A stretch of 64,000 nt of DNA from Chitinophaga pinensis. GTDB taxonomy: Bacteria; Bacteroidota; Bacteroidia; Chitinophagales; CAIOSU01. The notes under the pieces are model-generated. The model was given only the letters and a program-made list of their open reading frames with translations. It ran no database searches and was not told the origin of the DNA. A program made the translations under genes and the position numbers. Of this stretch, positions 53,012-63,479 are shown piece after piece. Each line of letters opens with the position of its first letter. The stretch's first letter is position 1. The stretch is taken from positions 310,001 through 374,000 of the forward strand of contig CAMDKI010000002.1 of assembly GCA_945901065.1 (NCBI GenBank), given 5' to 3'.

Positions 53012-55870
53012 TTAAATTTTGTCAAACTCAAACACAATTGAAACATATCCTAACCTTCCAATTTCAGGTCCACCATATGTTTGCGCTCTTTTGTTATTAA
53101 ACAAGTTGGTAGCACCCAGCTTAAAGGTTGTATACCATTTAGGAATACGATAATTTATTTGGGCATCTACCATATCGTAAGTTGGTATAAAACCTGTAAA
53201 CTGCGGCGAGCCCTCGAACAAGAAACCCTGTACCCACTTATAGTTTATGTTAAAGCCCCAGTTTTTGATAGTCTTGTTACCAATTTTCAAAACAATGTCT
53301 CTGCCCGAAATACCTACATTAAACTTATGTTCTGGTGTATTGAAGGCAGGAATAATCGGATCGTCCGACCCCCTCCTATCCAACTTGTTCCAGCTATAGT
53401 TGCCTGTAAGAGCGTAAAACTTAGCAAAGCCATAGGTTACCCCAATTGAGAAACCTTGAGTAGTAACTACGTCATTAGAGTTAGCGGATACGCGGTATGT
53501 TTGAAAGCTTTGTAAAAGTCCAGATGCTTCATCAAAGCTAGTAGTTGCACCTATTTGATAACCTAGGAAGTCTCTATACCAGCTATAATAATAGCTACCA
53601 TCAACATATACACGCTTACCTATTGTACCCCTATATCCAAATTCAATAGACTTTACTTTCTCTGGGCGAACGGCACCAACATTGTTAAAAACTAGCGTAT
53701 CACGATTGAGTGTTTCATAATAGTTAATAAGAGATTCAACCGTTGCCAACGAATCAAAGCCATTTAAGTTCCCTACCAACAAAGCACGACCTACGTTGTA
53801 ATAGAGGTATTGATCTTGCAGGGTTGGGTTTCTAATAGCCGACGAGAAAGATAACCTGAGGGCATTATCGCCTTTTACTTTATATACTACCGAAGCAGCT
53901 GGCGATACCAACACTTTAAAATTTTGGTTTTTATCAACCCTAGCGGTACCCGTTATCAATAACTTATCTTCCAATAATCGCTTTTCTAAACCAATGTAAC
54001 TTCCCACTTCCCAGTTAGTAATAACACGGCCCGCAGTATCACTAAAAATGGTACCATCCGATTCTGGTTGATAGTAGCGAAAGCTTCCACCCACGGTAAT
54101 ATCCAACCACCATGGCGTAAACTTATATTCACCTTGCACATGGGTAAGTGCAGATTTATCGTAAAACCTTGATCCACCTTCAGAAAAAGCAGTTCTCGAT
54201 ACTATTTGGTTAAACATAGAGTCAAAACGCTCTGTACCGGGTTCAAAATAAGGCACGTTGTTGCCTTGTGTAGGCGCACCAATACTATCGGCAAAATTTC
54301 GAGCCAAGTTGTGCCAAGCTATCATAGAATCGCTATACTGCTGCATGATTGCATTAGAGAGCGCAACGGCAGAGTCTCTGGTCTCGCCAAACCATAGCTG
54401 GGTATACTGAGGATCATTAGGATCAGGATATCCAGGTAAATCTTGCACCCGACGAACTATATTCTGGCGATAATAGGTTTCATAATTTTGGTACCAACTA
54501 TTGTTGGTGCGAGCAGCATCTTGCAAAAGCAAAGCAGTAAAAACAGCATCATAAGATTGGCCTGCATTCTCTCTGGTGTGGTAAGCCCTAAAAAACCACT
54601 TGTCTTCTTCCCTAATCTCGGCCTTCATTTGATGAAATTGAAAGCCCTTTAAACTATATCTATTATCACCTTGATAAACAGTAGTTCCTGTTCCAAAATT
54701 ATAGGTAAGTATACTCTCAATTTTTGGCGTAACCTTTAAGTGCAATGCAGCACCAGCCTTTATATTCTTACTTCCGTAATCAACTAAATCAATTTCGTTG
54801 TATCCAGTTCGGTGAACAATACCTAAACCAGGCGTTTGCCTTTCTTGCAAAATAAAGTTATCCGGATCACTAGAGCCTCTTGAAGTTCGCTCATCGCCAT
54901 AAATATTTACCGCATCATAGCCACTCCAGTTGCTAGCATTGGTTTGTGATTGTTCGGTAGGGTTATAGTTGTCTGCTTCCCAATCATCGGCGCGCAGGTA
55001 AGAGAAATTCACTTTGAATGCAAAAAGGTCATTCCCTTCCTTGTTTTTGAATGCCTTGGCATATCGAATGGCACCTTCAAACATATTGCGTTCGCCACCT
55101 TTTAGCAAAACACTCAAACCACGGTGGAAAAACGGGTTTTTGGTTTGCATATTTATTACCCCGTTAAATGCATTTGGGCCATATAGTGCCGAGCTGGCAC
55201 CTACAATCAAATCAACCTTTTGTATATCAAGCTCAGAAGAGCCTACAAAATTGCCCAACGAAAAATTTAAACCCGGTGCTTGGTTATCGGCTCCATCCAT
55301 TAGTTGCAATGAGCGCACTGGGCGGGTGCTATTAAAACCACGAGTATTAATAACTACAAAGCCAAATGACGCTGTAGTTACATCAACTCCTTTTAAGCTA
55401 CCCAAACCATTGTAAAAACTAGAGGCTGGTGTTTCTTTAATAGCTGCCAGATTCAACGATTCTACGGTTAAAGGTTCCTCCAGCTGCTTTTCCGATATCC
55501 TGCTGGCAGTAATTTCTACCCCCTGCACTTTAACGGCATCGGTGGCCAACGATACTTTTATGCTCTTGCCCACGTTATCTTGCGTAACGGTTACGTCTTG
55601 GGTTGTATAACCCAAGTAAGATACTTCGAGCGTAACAGGCAGGGGCCTTCCACCAAGATCAAGTTCAAAATTCCCATCAAAATCGGTAGTGGTGCCCACC
55701 GTGGTACCCTTAACTACCACAGCCACCCCTATTATCAATTCTTTGCTCTCAGTATCTGCTACCGAACCCTTAATTACCTGCGCATATGCTATGGTATTAA
55801 AAAACAGGAGTAAGCAAAAAACGAAGAAAACGAAATAATCAGTGTAATAGCGAGTTAACTTTTCTTTCAT
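53012..55870 (-). CDS. TonB-dependent outer-membrane receptor
   Basis: A 952-residue receptor from the ATG at 55870 (MKEKLTRYYTDYFVFFVFCL, signal peptide to about IAYAQ). Carboxypeptidase-like repeat (VIKGSVADTESKELIIGVAV), plug domain (SSFYNGLGSLKGVDVTTAS, NTRGFNSTRPVRSLQLMDG, VDLIVGASSALYGPNAFNG) and a long barrel. Larger than the pair at 8362/11001 and not closely related. The C-terminus is VFEFDKI, not ending in an aromatic residue. No SusD gene adjacent; substrate open. Confidence 0.9.
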   Translation of the reverse strand: MKEKLTRYYTDYFVFFVFCLLLFFNTIAYAQVIKGSVADTESKELIIGVAVVVKGTTVGTTTDFDGNFELDLGGRPLPVTLEVSYLGYTTQDVTVTQDNVGKSIKVSLATDAVKVQGVEITASRISEKQLEEPLTVESLNLAAIKETPASSFYNGLGSLKGVDVTTASFGFVVINTRGFNSTRPVRSLQLMDGADNQAPGLNFSLGNFVGSSELDIQKVDLIVGASSALYGPNAFNGVINMQTKNPFFHRGLSVLLKGGERNMFEGAIRYAKAFKNKEGNDLFAFKVNFSYLRADDWEADNYNPTEQSQTNASNWSGYDAVNIYGDERTSRGSSDPDNFILQERQTPGLGIVHRTGYNEIDLVDYGSKNIKAGAALHLKVTPKIESILTYNFGTGTTVYQGDNRYSLKGFQFHQMKAEIREEDKWFFRAYHTRENAGQSYDAVFTALLLQDAARTNNSWYQNYETYYRQNIVRRVQDLPGYPDPNDPQYTQLWFGETRDSAVALSNAIMQQYSDSMIAWHNLARNFADSIGAPTQGNNVPYFEPGTERFDSMFNQIVSRTAFSEGGSRFYDKSALTHVQGEYKFTPWWLDITVGGSFRYYQPESDGTIFSDTAGRVITNWEVGSYIGLEKRLLEDKLLITGTARVDKNQNFKVLVSPAASVVYKVKGDNALRLSFSSAIRNPTLQDQYLYYNVGRALLVGNLNGFDSLATVESLINYYETLNRDTLVFNNVGAVRPEKVKSIEFGYRGTIGKRVYVDGSYYYSWYRDFLGYQIGATTSFDEASGLLQSFQTYRVSANSNDVVTTQGFSIGVTYGFAKFYALTGNYSWNKLDRRGSDDPIIPAFNTPEHKFNVGISGRDIVLKIGNKTIKNWGFNINYKWVQGFLFEGSPQFTGFIPTYDMVDAQINYRIPKWYTTFKLGATNLFNNKRAQTYGGPEIGRLGYVSIVFEFDKI

Positions 55871-56104
55871 ACAAGCCTCGTTAATATTTTTAATCAAACT
55901 ACAGTTAGTAAAGAACGAAAGTTTTCTGTTAATAAAAAAATGAACTTCTGGTAACATTCGAAGAACCCATCACCTACCCATACTGTTTGCGACAAACCCA
56001 AATGCGTAACCGAGTTGCAAAATCACGCAGAATATGTAATACTAAAATGAAATACAATTTCAAGGGTTTGTAGTATATTTACCCCCGCCTAAAATTGAAT
56101 CACA

Positions 56105-57364
56105 GTGAGGATTATTTCCAGTTTTATATTGATTTGTGTAATAGCGGTGCAGGCCATATCAGCCCAAACAGAAGATGTATATTTAGAGAGCAAACTTACT
56201 ACACTGTATGAAAAATTGGATGGGTACGTAAAAAATAGTCCTACTGACCAAAAAATTCAGCGAACAGAAGTTTCGCAATTTTGGCTTCATGCAATATCGG
56301 CTTACAGTAATCTTGGCACTTTGAGTATTTTCGACAAAGTAAGCAACCTAGATGAGGTAGAATTAACTGCATACAACAACCTTGAAACGCAAATAAACAA
56401 TTTAACCGCTGCAACACAGCCAAGCATCAGCAGCAAAGACTCGGCACTTGCTTTTGTAGCCAACCTAATTGTACTAAAAAACCAGTTTAAGCTAAAGGCA
56501 TCCAAACCAATATATTTTTTTCAGGCAGACAGCAACTTTATCATCGTTACTTTTTTGGGAGAGTTCCCAGCACTTTTGCGCGATACTTTGGCAACCTACC
56601 TATACAACGGGAATAAAAAAGTAGGGTATGCCGATGCAACCGATACCTCAATAACATTTAAATTCAGACCTCAACAGTTAGATTTAGACAAAGCAGAACT
56701 GCTTACCGCAACCAACCTTAAACTACACTTGGTAGGCCAAATTGGGCGAAAAATAAACCCTAAGAAACAGTTTACGGCCATTTATAATTTTTATGCTATG
56801 GCCATACCTTCTTCGCCAGGAAAGCTTACTATAACCAAAAACAGCACTGCCAAAAACACTGAAAAACAAACCAAACGCACCCGCACCTTTTTGCTAAACG
56901 GTAGCAAAGGTAACTTGGTGGAGAAACAATGCGTGCCAAGCCATGAGGGTTGGACAATAGTGCCAGAATCGGTAGAGTTGGTGGTGGAAATATCGAAAGG
57001 ACAAAAAAACCGTGACTGGAGTTTCCGGAAAACCAATTCAGGAGGTAAGGTTTGTTTTACAGCCGAAGTATTTTTCAATAGCACGGGCATCAGCGGAAAG
57101 CTTGAGTACCACTTGAAATATGACATAATACGCGACAAAACCGAAGCAACAGCAAACACTAGCGAATTGGCCTTGACTTGGGGCCAAGTACAACAACTGA
57201 ATTTCGATTTTCCGATTACCGAGGTGCTGTTTACCGACTTTATGGGCACGCAAACGAAAATTGTGAACGGCAACTTCGATTCCTACTGGCTACAACTAAA
57301 ACAAAAAGGTAACTCAATCGGCATCAAGACCATTGATTTATCGATGTTAAACAACCAACACTAA
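56105..57364 (+). CDS. Secreted protein of unknown function at the head of a signalling operon
   Basis: A 419-residue exported protein starting at a GTG (in-frame TGA just upstream excludes earlier starts). Signal peptide MRIISSFILICVIAVQAISAQ. Residues about 22-130 are helical (LTTLYEKLDGYVKNSPTDQK...), the middle is beta-rich (FIIVTFLGEFPALLRDTLAT), and the C-terminal part contains more strands (EVLFTDFMGTQTKIVNGNF). I recognise no family. It lies 31 bp before the propeller kinase and probably belongs to the same operon, so it may be a ligand-binding or accessory protein of that sensor. A near -7 element (TATATTTA) is at 56074-56081. Confidence 0.65.
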   Translation: MRIISSFILICVIAVQAISAQTEDVYLESKLTTLYEKLDGYVKNSPTDQKIQRTEVSQFWLHAISAYSNLGTLSIFDKVSNLDEVELTAYNNLETQINNLTAATQPSISSKDSALAFVANLIVLKNQFKLKASKPIYFFQADSNFIIVTFLGEFPALLRDTLATYLYNGNKKVGYADATDTSITFKFRPQQLDLDKAELLTATNLKLHLVGQIGRKINPKKQFTAIYNFYAMAIPSSPGKLTITKNSTAKNTEKQTKRTRTFLLNGSKGNLVEKQCVPSHEGWTIVPESVELVVEISKGQKNRDWSFRKTNSGGKVCFTAEVFFNSTGISGKLEYHLKYDIIRDKTEATANTSELALTWGQVQQLNFDFPITEVLFTDFMGTQTKIVNGNFDSYWLQLKQKGNSIGIKTIDLSMLNNQH

Positions 57365-57389
57365 TAACAACCAACACTAATAACAACCA
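57350..57389 (+). repeat. 16-bp tandem repeat at a gene end
   Basis: Two and a half copies of AACAACCAACACTAAT. The first copy encodes the last four residues and the stop of the preceding CDS (NNQH-stop), so the others are a duplicate of the gene end in the 31-bp spacer. Confidence 0.8.
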
Positions 57390-57395
57390 AGCTAC

Positions 57396-60300
57396 ATGAT
57401 AAAATCAATAAAGCTATACGCACTGGTGCTTGCTTTGGTATTGCCATGCATGGTTGCGCTTGGCCAAAACGACAAAGAAATAGCCTACCCCATAATGCGG
57501 GTATATGCCGACAAAGAGTATAAAAGCAGCAAGCGCAACTATGCCATAGCCAGCGACAATAGAGGACTGATATATATAGGCAACGAGAACGGCATACTGG
57601 AGTTTGATGGCACCCGTTGGCGCAATATTTCGGTGCCTAGCAGTGCGGTGGTTAGGGCATTGCAAGCCGATAAGAACGGTAGAATTTATGTTGGTCTGGA
57701 TGGTGGGTTTGGTTACCTTGCGCCCGACTCGGTTGGCCAATTGCGTTACCAATCGCTATCCGATAGTTTGGCAAGCGAAACCTTGGGCAGTTTCTTGAAC
57801 GTATTTACAAGTGCTGATGCCATTTACTTTGTTTCGTTGAACAGGGTGCTAATATATAAAAACGGTAAGCTCGACGAGCCCGTGCTGCCTAACTTATTGC
57901 TGCGCAACCCTGCTTTTTTTGTAAACGGAAAGCTTTACCTCACCTTGGCGGAAAAAGGGCTATCAACGTTAGATGGCAATAGTTTTAAAAAAGTGTTTGG
58001 CGAAACCAGCAATGCTTTGATAAACGAGGGTATTATTGCGGTTTTGCCGTTGGAAGGCAACAAATTGCTAATCGCCAGAAAATTTGATGGCCTAATGATT
58101 TGGGATGGCAAAGAACTGCGCCAGTTTACTACCCAAATTGACAATTACCTTAAAGAAAACCTTATTTCAGGCGGATTAATATTGCCTGACGGTAAAATTG
58201 GTATTACCACACTGCGCGGTGGTTTGGTTATTATAGAATCCAATGGCGCGCTTTTTAAACTATTCAATAAAGAAAGCGGCCTGCCCGATAATACCATTAA
58301 TGCAGTGCATGTTGACCACCAGCAAGGTTTGTGGTTAGCTACGGATAATGGCTTGGTGCGCGTATCCATATTTTCTCCTGTATATCTATTCTCCGATCGC
58401 TCAGGTCTGCAAGGCAACGTAAACAGCATAGTAAGGCATAACGGGGTGCTATATGTATCAACCACCCAAGGTATTTATTACCTAAAAGACGTAAGCAATG
58501 CGGAACTGTCGAAAAGCTATTTCAAATACCACTCAACGTTCACTGACATACCCGGGTTTTACACTGAGTTTCACGACATGATATCGAATCCACAAGGATT
58601 GTTGTTGGGTACTGCCGATGGTATATATAACCTTAAAAACAACGTGCCGCAGCGCGTAATTAGGGCAAATACCAATTTCTTGGTAACCAACCCTTTCGAC
58701 CCGACTGTAATTTTTGCAGGCCTAAACGACAGCCTCATAGCATTGAAATACAACAATGGCAATTGGGGCTATCACCCAAGCTTTCAATCAATTGCAGGTA
58801 ACTTTACCTCACTAGTAATTGAGAAAGATGGTATTTGGGCCGCAACACAAAGCAATGGTGTAATGCACATGTTGCTTAGCAGCACAAATTTATCGACCAA
58901 ACAAGTTGACTATTATACCACCGCTAATGGCTTGCCCAGTAATGGCGACAATAAGCTGTTTTTGATGGATGGGAAACTCTTGGTATCGGGCACAAAAGGA
59001 GTGTACCAATTTGATAGTGGGCAAGGAACATTTTACCAATCGGCGGTTTTTGGAAGCGAGTTTAAGAACAAAGGAAAACGCTTAATAGCAATGCTTGCCT
59101 TAACCGACTCGGCATACTTTATCATTACCAACATGGATAAAGGAATAGCCAAAACAAGCAGCAACGGCAATTATGAGATAAGTACAAGAGCCTTTAACAA
59201 CCTAGCCGACCGCTCATACAACACTATTTTCAGAGACAAGGATGGGCAAATTTGGTTGGGTGGCAACCAAGGATTAATGCGCATAGCCAGCGACAATATG
59301 GCCGAAGGCGATAAAGATTTCCAATGCTTGATAAGGCATGTGCAGCTAGGCGAGGGTACCATTTTGTTTGACGGTGCTTATTTTGATGAAAAAGGGTATC
59401 CGTCAATAAAGCAACCTATGGCAATGATACCAAGGCTTCCTTTCAGGGATAATGCCCTACGTTTTGATTTTGGCGCTACAAGCTACGAATTCCCAGAGTT
59501 TACAGAGTTTCAATACCAGCTCATAGGTTTCGACAACGACTGGTCGGAATGGACGAGCGACACACGAAAAGATTATACTAACTTACCCGAAGGGCAGTAT
59601 ACCTTCAAAGTGCGCGCCCGAAATGCTTTTGATTACGTTAGCTTCGAGAATGAATACAGCTTTAACATTTCGCCACCTTGGTTTCGCACTTGGTGGGCCT
59701 ATTCGGGCGGGTTCGTAATAACAATCGCGCTTATCTACTTGATTATTTCCATGCGCTCGAGGCAGCTGCGTGTTGAAAAGCGAAAATTAGAGGATTTGGT
59801 AAATGAACGCACTGCCGAATTGAAACAATCTCAAGACATGTTGGTGGAGCAGCAAAAACTGGCGTCGCTTGGCCAACTTACTGCAGGCATAGCTCATGAA
59901 ATTAAAAACCCGCTGAATTTCGTGAACAATTTTGCCGAGCTATCAGAAGAGTTGGTTGATGAGTTGGAAGAGGAAATAGTGAAACAAAAAATAGAATCGG
60001 CTGACTTAGAGAATATACAAGACTTGCTGGGCGACCTACGCCATAACGTGCAAAAGATAAACGAACACGGAAAACGTGCCGATGGTATTGTTAAGGGTAT
60101 GCTAATGCACTCAAGAAACCAAAGCGGCGAAAAAGAAAGTGTGAACCTAAACAAGATGGTGGAAGAAAACGTGAACCTAGCCTACCATGGTTTAAGAAGC
60201 AAACAGCAGAGCCTAACGGTGCAATTTGATAAGCACTACGACGAAAACCTGCCTATGGTGTCGCTGGTTACGCAAGATTTATCGAGGGTGATATTGAATA

Positions 60301-60617
60301 TAGCCAACAACGCCATTTATGCAGCCTATAAGAAAAAACAACAGACCGGTGATGTGTTTGTGCCCAAAGTAACCATCACAACAAAAGTTGAAGGCAAATT
60401 TGCCATCGTAAGCATTAGGGACAACGGAACGGGCATTTCGAAAGAAAACCTATCGAAAATTTTCAACCCGTTCTTTACCACCAAGCCTACGGGCGAAGGC
60501 ACTGGTCTGGGTTTATCCATCAGTTACGACATTGTAGTTAAAGGGCACAACGGAAAACTAAACGCCAACAGCGAAGAAGGCAATTTTACCGAGTTTGTAA
60601 TAAGCCTGCCGTTGTAA
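57396..60617 (+). CDS. Two-component propeller sensor histidine kinase
   Basis: A 1073-residue membrane sensor kinase. Signal peptide to about residue 24. Residues about 30-690 form a two-component-regulator beta-propeller (repeats such as [37 protein letters not shown]). Then a Y_Y_Y domain (about 695-755, [20 protein letters not shown]), one transmembrane helix (about 760-785), a coiled coil ([19 protein letters not shown]), the HisKA box [14 protein letters not shown] with the phosphorylated His, and an HATPase with [17 protein letters not shown] and [10 protein letters not shown]. No receiver on this protein, unlike classic hybrids; the next genes supply those. Confidence 0.9.
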   Translation: MIKSIKLYALVLALVLPCMVALGQNDKEIAYPIMRVYADKEYKSSKRNYAIASDNRGLIYIGNENGILEFDGTRWRNISVPSSAVVRALQADKNGRIYVGLDGGFGYLAPDSVGQLRYQSLSDSLASETLGSFLNVFTSADAIYFVSLNRVLIYKNGKLDEPVLPNLLLRNPAFFVNGKLYLTLAEKGLSTLDGNSFKKVFGETSNALINEGIIAVLPLEGNKLLIARKFDGLMIWDGKELRQFTTQIDNYLKENLISGGLILPDGKIGITTLRGGLVIIESNGALFKLFNKESGLPDNTINAVHVDHQQGLWLATDNGLVRVSIFSPVYLFSDRSGLQGNVNSIVRHNGVLYVSTTQGIYYLKDVSNAELSKSYFKYHSTFTDIPGFYTEFHDMISNPQGLLLGTADGIYNLKNNVPQRVIRANTNFLVTNPFDPTVIFAGLNDSLIALKYNNGNWGYHPSFQSIAGNFTSLVIEKDGIWAATQSNGVMHMLLSSTNLSTKQVDYYTTANGLPSNGDNKLFLMDGKLLVSGTKGVYQFDSGQGTFYQSAVFGSEFKNKGKRLIAMLALTDSAYFIITNMDKGIAKTSSNGNYEISTRAFNNLADRSYNTIFRDKDGQIWLGGNQGLMRIASDNMAEGDKDFQCLIRHVQLGEGTILFDGAYFDEKGYPSIKQPMAMIPRLPFRDNALRFDFGATSYEFPEFTEFQYQLIGFDNDWSEWTSDTRKDYTNLPEGQYTFKVRARNAFDYVSFENEYSFNISPPWFRTWWAYSGGFVITIALIYLIISMRSRQLRVEKRKLEDLVNERTAELKQSQDMLVEQQKLASLGQLTAGIAHEIKNPLNFVNNFAELSEELVDELEEEIVKQKIESADLENIQDLLGDLRHNVQKINEHGKRADGIVKGMLMHSRNQSGEKESVNLNKMVEENVNLAYHGLRSKQQSLTVQFDKHYDENLPMVSLVTQDLSRVILNIANNAIYAAYKKKQQTGDVFVPKVTITTKVEGKFAIVSIRDNGTGISKENLSKIFNPFFTTKPTGEGTGLGLSISYDIVVKGHNGKLNANSEEGNFTEFVISLPL

Positions 60618-60685
60618 TAAATGTAATTATAAAGGTTGCGCACAAATGAGCTTTTATTGATACAAACATCAAAACAAACAACAGG

Positions 60686-61060
60686 ATGAAAATACTGGTA
60701 GTAGATGACGAAAGAGACGTAGAGGCATTATTTCGCCAACGTTTCCGCAAAGAATTAAAGGCTGGAGAACTGGATTTCAAATTCGTTTTCTCAGCTGAAG
60801 AGGCTTTGGAATATTTACGCCAGTTGAGCCCCTTTGATTTGGTGCTTGTGTTGTCAGACATTAACATGCCCGGCATGACTGGTCTTGAACTGCTCAAAAT
60901 TATTAAAAACCAATTCCCGCACCTTCAGGTATTCATGATTTCGGCATACGGCGATGACGATAACCACAATACCGCTAAAACATACGGTGCCGATGACTTT
61001 GTGACCAAGCCTGTTGATTTTACTAACTTAAGGAACAAAATCCTTTCTCTCCAAAAATGA
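60686..61060 (+). CDS. Stand-alone receiver (response regulator) protein
   Basis: A 124-residue single REC domain. Acidic pair in LVVDDERD, phosphoacceptor Asp58 in LVLSDINMPG, Thr/Ser signature in MISAYGD, and conserved Lys in FVTKPVDF. No output domain. Its N-terminal half (DVEALFRQRFRKELKAGEL) is clearly related to the REC of the next gene (DAEDLFRQRFRRRIKQGEL), so the two arose by duplication. Overlaps that gene by 4 bp. Confidence 0.93.
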   Translation: MKILVVDDERDVEALFRQRFRKELKAGELDFKFVFSAEEALEYLRQLSPFDLVLVLSDINMPGMTGLELLKIIKNQFPHLQVFMISAYGDDDNHNTAKTYGADDFVTKPVDFTNLRNKILSLQK

Positions 61061-63084
61061 TTACAGCTATACCAAAAATACTGCTGGTAGACGACGAACC
61101 AGATGCCGAAGACCTGTTCAGACAGCGTTTCAGACGTAGGATTAAACAAGGTGAACTGGAGTTTTTTTATGCTCCCAATGGTTTGGTTGCCTTAGAGTTA
61201 TTGGGCAACAACCCCGAAATTGACGTAGTGATTACCGATATTAACATGCCCGAAATGGATGGCCTTACCCTGCTACGCAAGGTAAAAGAGCAAAACTTGC
61301 CCGCGCGTATCATTGTAATGTCGGCCTACGGCGATATGGGCAATATACGGGCTGCCATGAACAGCGGAGCCTTCGACTTTATTACCAAGCCCGTTGATTT
61401 TAATGACCTTGACCTTACCCTGAACAAAACCTTGGAAGAGGTAAAGTTGATTAAGGAAGGCATGTCGGCAAAAACGCAACTCGTAGGTGCCGAGGAGGCC
61501 CGAGAAAGAGCGGAGCAAAGCCGGAAATTCAAAGAGCAGTTTTTGGCCAACATGAGCCACGAAATACGCACCCCCATGAATGCCGTGGTGGGCATGACCA
61601 ACCTACTGCTCAAAACCGAGCCAACGGCCCTGCAAATAAAATACCTGAAAGCCATTAAGCAATCAGCCGATAACCTGATAGTTATTATTAACGATATTTT
61701 GGACATTAGTAAAATAGAAGCTGGCAGGTTAGAGTTTGAATCCGTTGATTTCGCCCTTGCCGAAACTATTGATGGAGTGGCCAACACGGTCATGTTCAAA
61801 TCAGACGAGAAGGGCATTTACCTAAAAATAAATATAGCGGAAGGCATACCGCCAGTGCTGGTTGGCGACCCAGTTCGCCTAAATCAGATTTTGCTGAACT
61901 TGGCAAGCAATGCGGTTAAGTTTACCGAAAGCGGCGGTATTACGATAAATGTAACTCAAGGAACAACCCAAAATGGCAAAGTAAACATCAAATTCAGTGT
62001 GGTAGATACCGGAATAGGCATACCCGAAGACCGGTTAGATGCCATATTTGAAAGCTTTTCGCAAGCGGATAGCACCACCACCCGTAAATTTGGTGGCACA
62101 GGGCTAGGCCTTACCATTTGCAAGCAATTGGTTGAACTACAAGGTGGGCATATTGGTGTAAGCAGTATTTTAGGCCAAGGAACCACCTTTTACTTTGACC
62201 TCGATTTTGCCCCTGGCAACGCCCAAAGTGCAACTATAGAGCACCAAAAGCATGAACGGTTTTCGGGAAAAGGACTGAGAATTTTGTTGGCCGAAGATAA
62301 CGCCTTCAACCAAATAGTAGCACAAGACACCCTAGAGGGGATGTTTGAGGGTATCGTGATTGATATTGTGGAGAATGGAAAACTAGCTGTAGAACGGGTG
62401 GCAAAAGAACACTACGACCTAGTACTTATGGACCTGAACATGCCGATTTTGAACGGCTTGGATGCTACTCGGGCCATCAGGAAGCTAGATACTGACAAGA
62501 AAAACACCTTGGTGATGGCCATGACCGCCAGTGCTACCCAAGAGGCCATACAAGAATGCATAGATTCAGGTATGAACGACTATATCTCAAAACCATTTGT
62601 ACCCGAAGAGTTAGAAGAGAAAATTACTGCTCTTTTAATTTCGGCAACCAATAAAAGTAAGCCCGAAGCCGCGCTAAAATCAGCCGAATCTAAAGACTTG
62701 CACATATTGGTAGTTGATGATAACGATTTTAACCAAATGGTAGCACAAGACACTTTGAGCACCCTGTTTCCGAGCGCCAAAATTGATGAAGCCCTAAATG
62801 GCAAAATTGCCTGCGAAAAGATAGCCACGGGCAATTATAGTTTAGTGCTTATGGACATTAATATGCCTGTAATGGGTGGACATGAGGCAACCCAATTTAT
62901 ACGCAACCAGATACCTTCGCCCAAAAACAACATACCTATAATGGCCATGACCGCCAATGTAGAGAAATTTGAAGTTGATAAATGTTTAGAATCAGGCATG
63001 AATGATTATATTAGCAAGCCTTTCGACCCCGATGTGTTGAAGGAAAAAATTCATAAACTGACGAATGCCATACAGCCTGCTTAA
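61057..63084 (+). CDS. Hybrid histidine kinase with three receiver domains
   Basis: A 675-residue cytoplasmic protein. Order: REC1 (about 5-125, Asp61 in ITDINMPEMDG), coiled segment, HisKA with His168 (NMSHEIRTPMNAVVGM), HATPase (NLASNAVKF, DTGIGIPEDR, GGTGLGLTI), REC2 (408-530, Asp459 in LMDLNMPILNG) and REC3 (548-670, Asp600 in LMDINMPVMGG). No membrane helix, so it must receive its signal through REC1, likely from the propeller kinase. REC2 and REC3 are close to each other (NxFNQxVAQDTL in both). Confidence 0.92.
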   Translation: MITAIPKILLVDDEPDAEDLFRQRFRRRIKQGELEFFYAPNGLVALELLGNNPEIDVVITDINMPEMDGLTLLRKVKEQNLPARIIVMSAYGDMGNIRAAMNSGAFDFITKPVDFNDLDLTLNKTLEEVKLIKEGMSAKTQLVGAEEARERAEQSRKFKEQFLANMSHEIRTPMNAVVGMTNLLLKTEPTALQIKYLKAIKQSADNLIVIINDILDISKIEAGRLEFESVDFALAETIDGVANTVMFKSDEKGIYLKINIAEGIPPVLVGDPVRLNQILLNLASNAVKFTESGGITINVTQGTTQNGKVNIKFSVVDTGIGIPEDRLDAIFESFSQADSTTTRKFGGTGLGLTICKQLVELQGGHIGVSSILGQGTTFYFDLDFAPGNAQSATIEHQKHERFSGKGLRILLAEDNAFNQIVAQDTLEGMFEGIVIDIVENGKLAVERVAKEHYDLVLMDLNMPILNGLDATRAIRKLDTDKKNTLVMAMTASATQEAIQECIDSGMNDYISKPFVPEELEEKITALLISATNKSKPEAALKSAESKDLHILVVDDNDFNQMVAQDTLSTLFPSAKIDEALNGKIACEKIATGNYSLVLMDINMPVMGGHEATQFIRNQIPSPKNNIPIMAMTANVEKFEVDKCLESGMNDYISKPFDPDVLKEKIHKLTNAIQPA

Positions 63085-63093
63085 AACCAAATT

Positions 63094-63444
63094 ATGAGCG
63101 ACAAGGTTACAGATTTAACTTTCTTGGGTAGTTTTACCGGAAACGATACCCAAAAAATAAAACGTTACGTGCAAATGTTTCTTGACCGTGCACCAGAGCA
63201 GGTGGAAGAAATACGCACTAGCCTAGGCACTGGCGACTATAACCAACTTAAAGGAGCTGCGCACTCACTCAAACCGCAGCTTACTTATATGGGCATAAAG
63301 AGCCTAGAGCAAGATATTAGGGCTATTGAAGAGCACAGCAGCTCTGGTGCTAACCTAGATGCTTTGCCGCCTTTGGTAGAAAAATTAGAAGCTACTATGA
63401 AACAGGCTTTTGCTGAGCTTCAAGACTATGTAAGCGCACACTAA
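63094..63444 (+). CDS. Histidine phosphotransfer (HPt) protein
   Basis: A 116-residue helical protein with the HPt signature AAHSLKPQLTYMG, phosphorylated His57. It begins 9 bp after the hybrid kinase and should carry phosphate between that protein's receivers and another receiver, probably the next gene. Normal size for a stand-alone HPt. Confidence 0.9.
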   Translation: MSDKVTDLTFLGSFTGNDTQKIKRYVQMFLDRAPEQVEEIRTSLGTGDYNQLKGAAHSLKPQLTYMGIKSLEQDIRAIEEHSSSGANLDALPPLVEKLEATMKQAFAELQDYVSAH

Positions 63445-63479
63445 AACTAAAAACTAAACCAAACCATAACAACCGAGCC

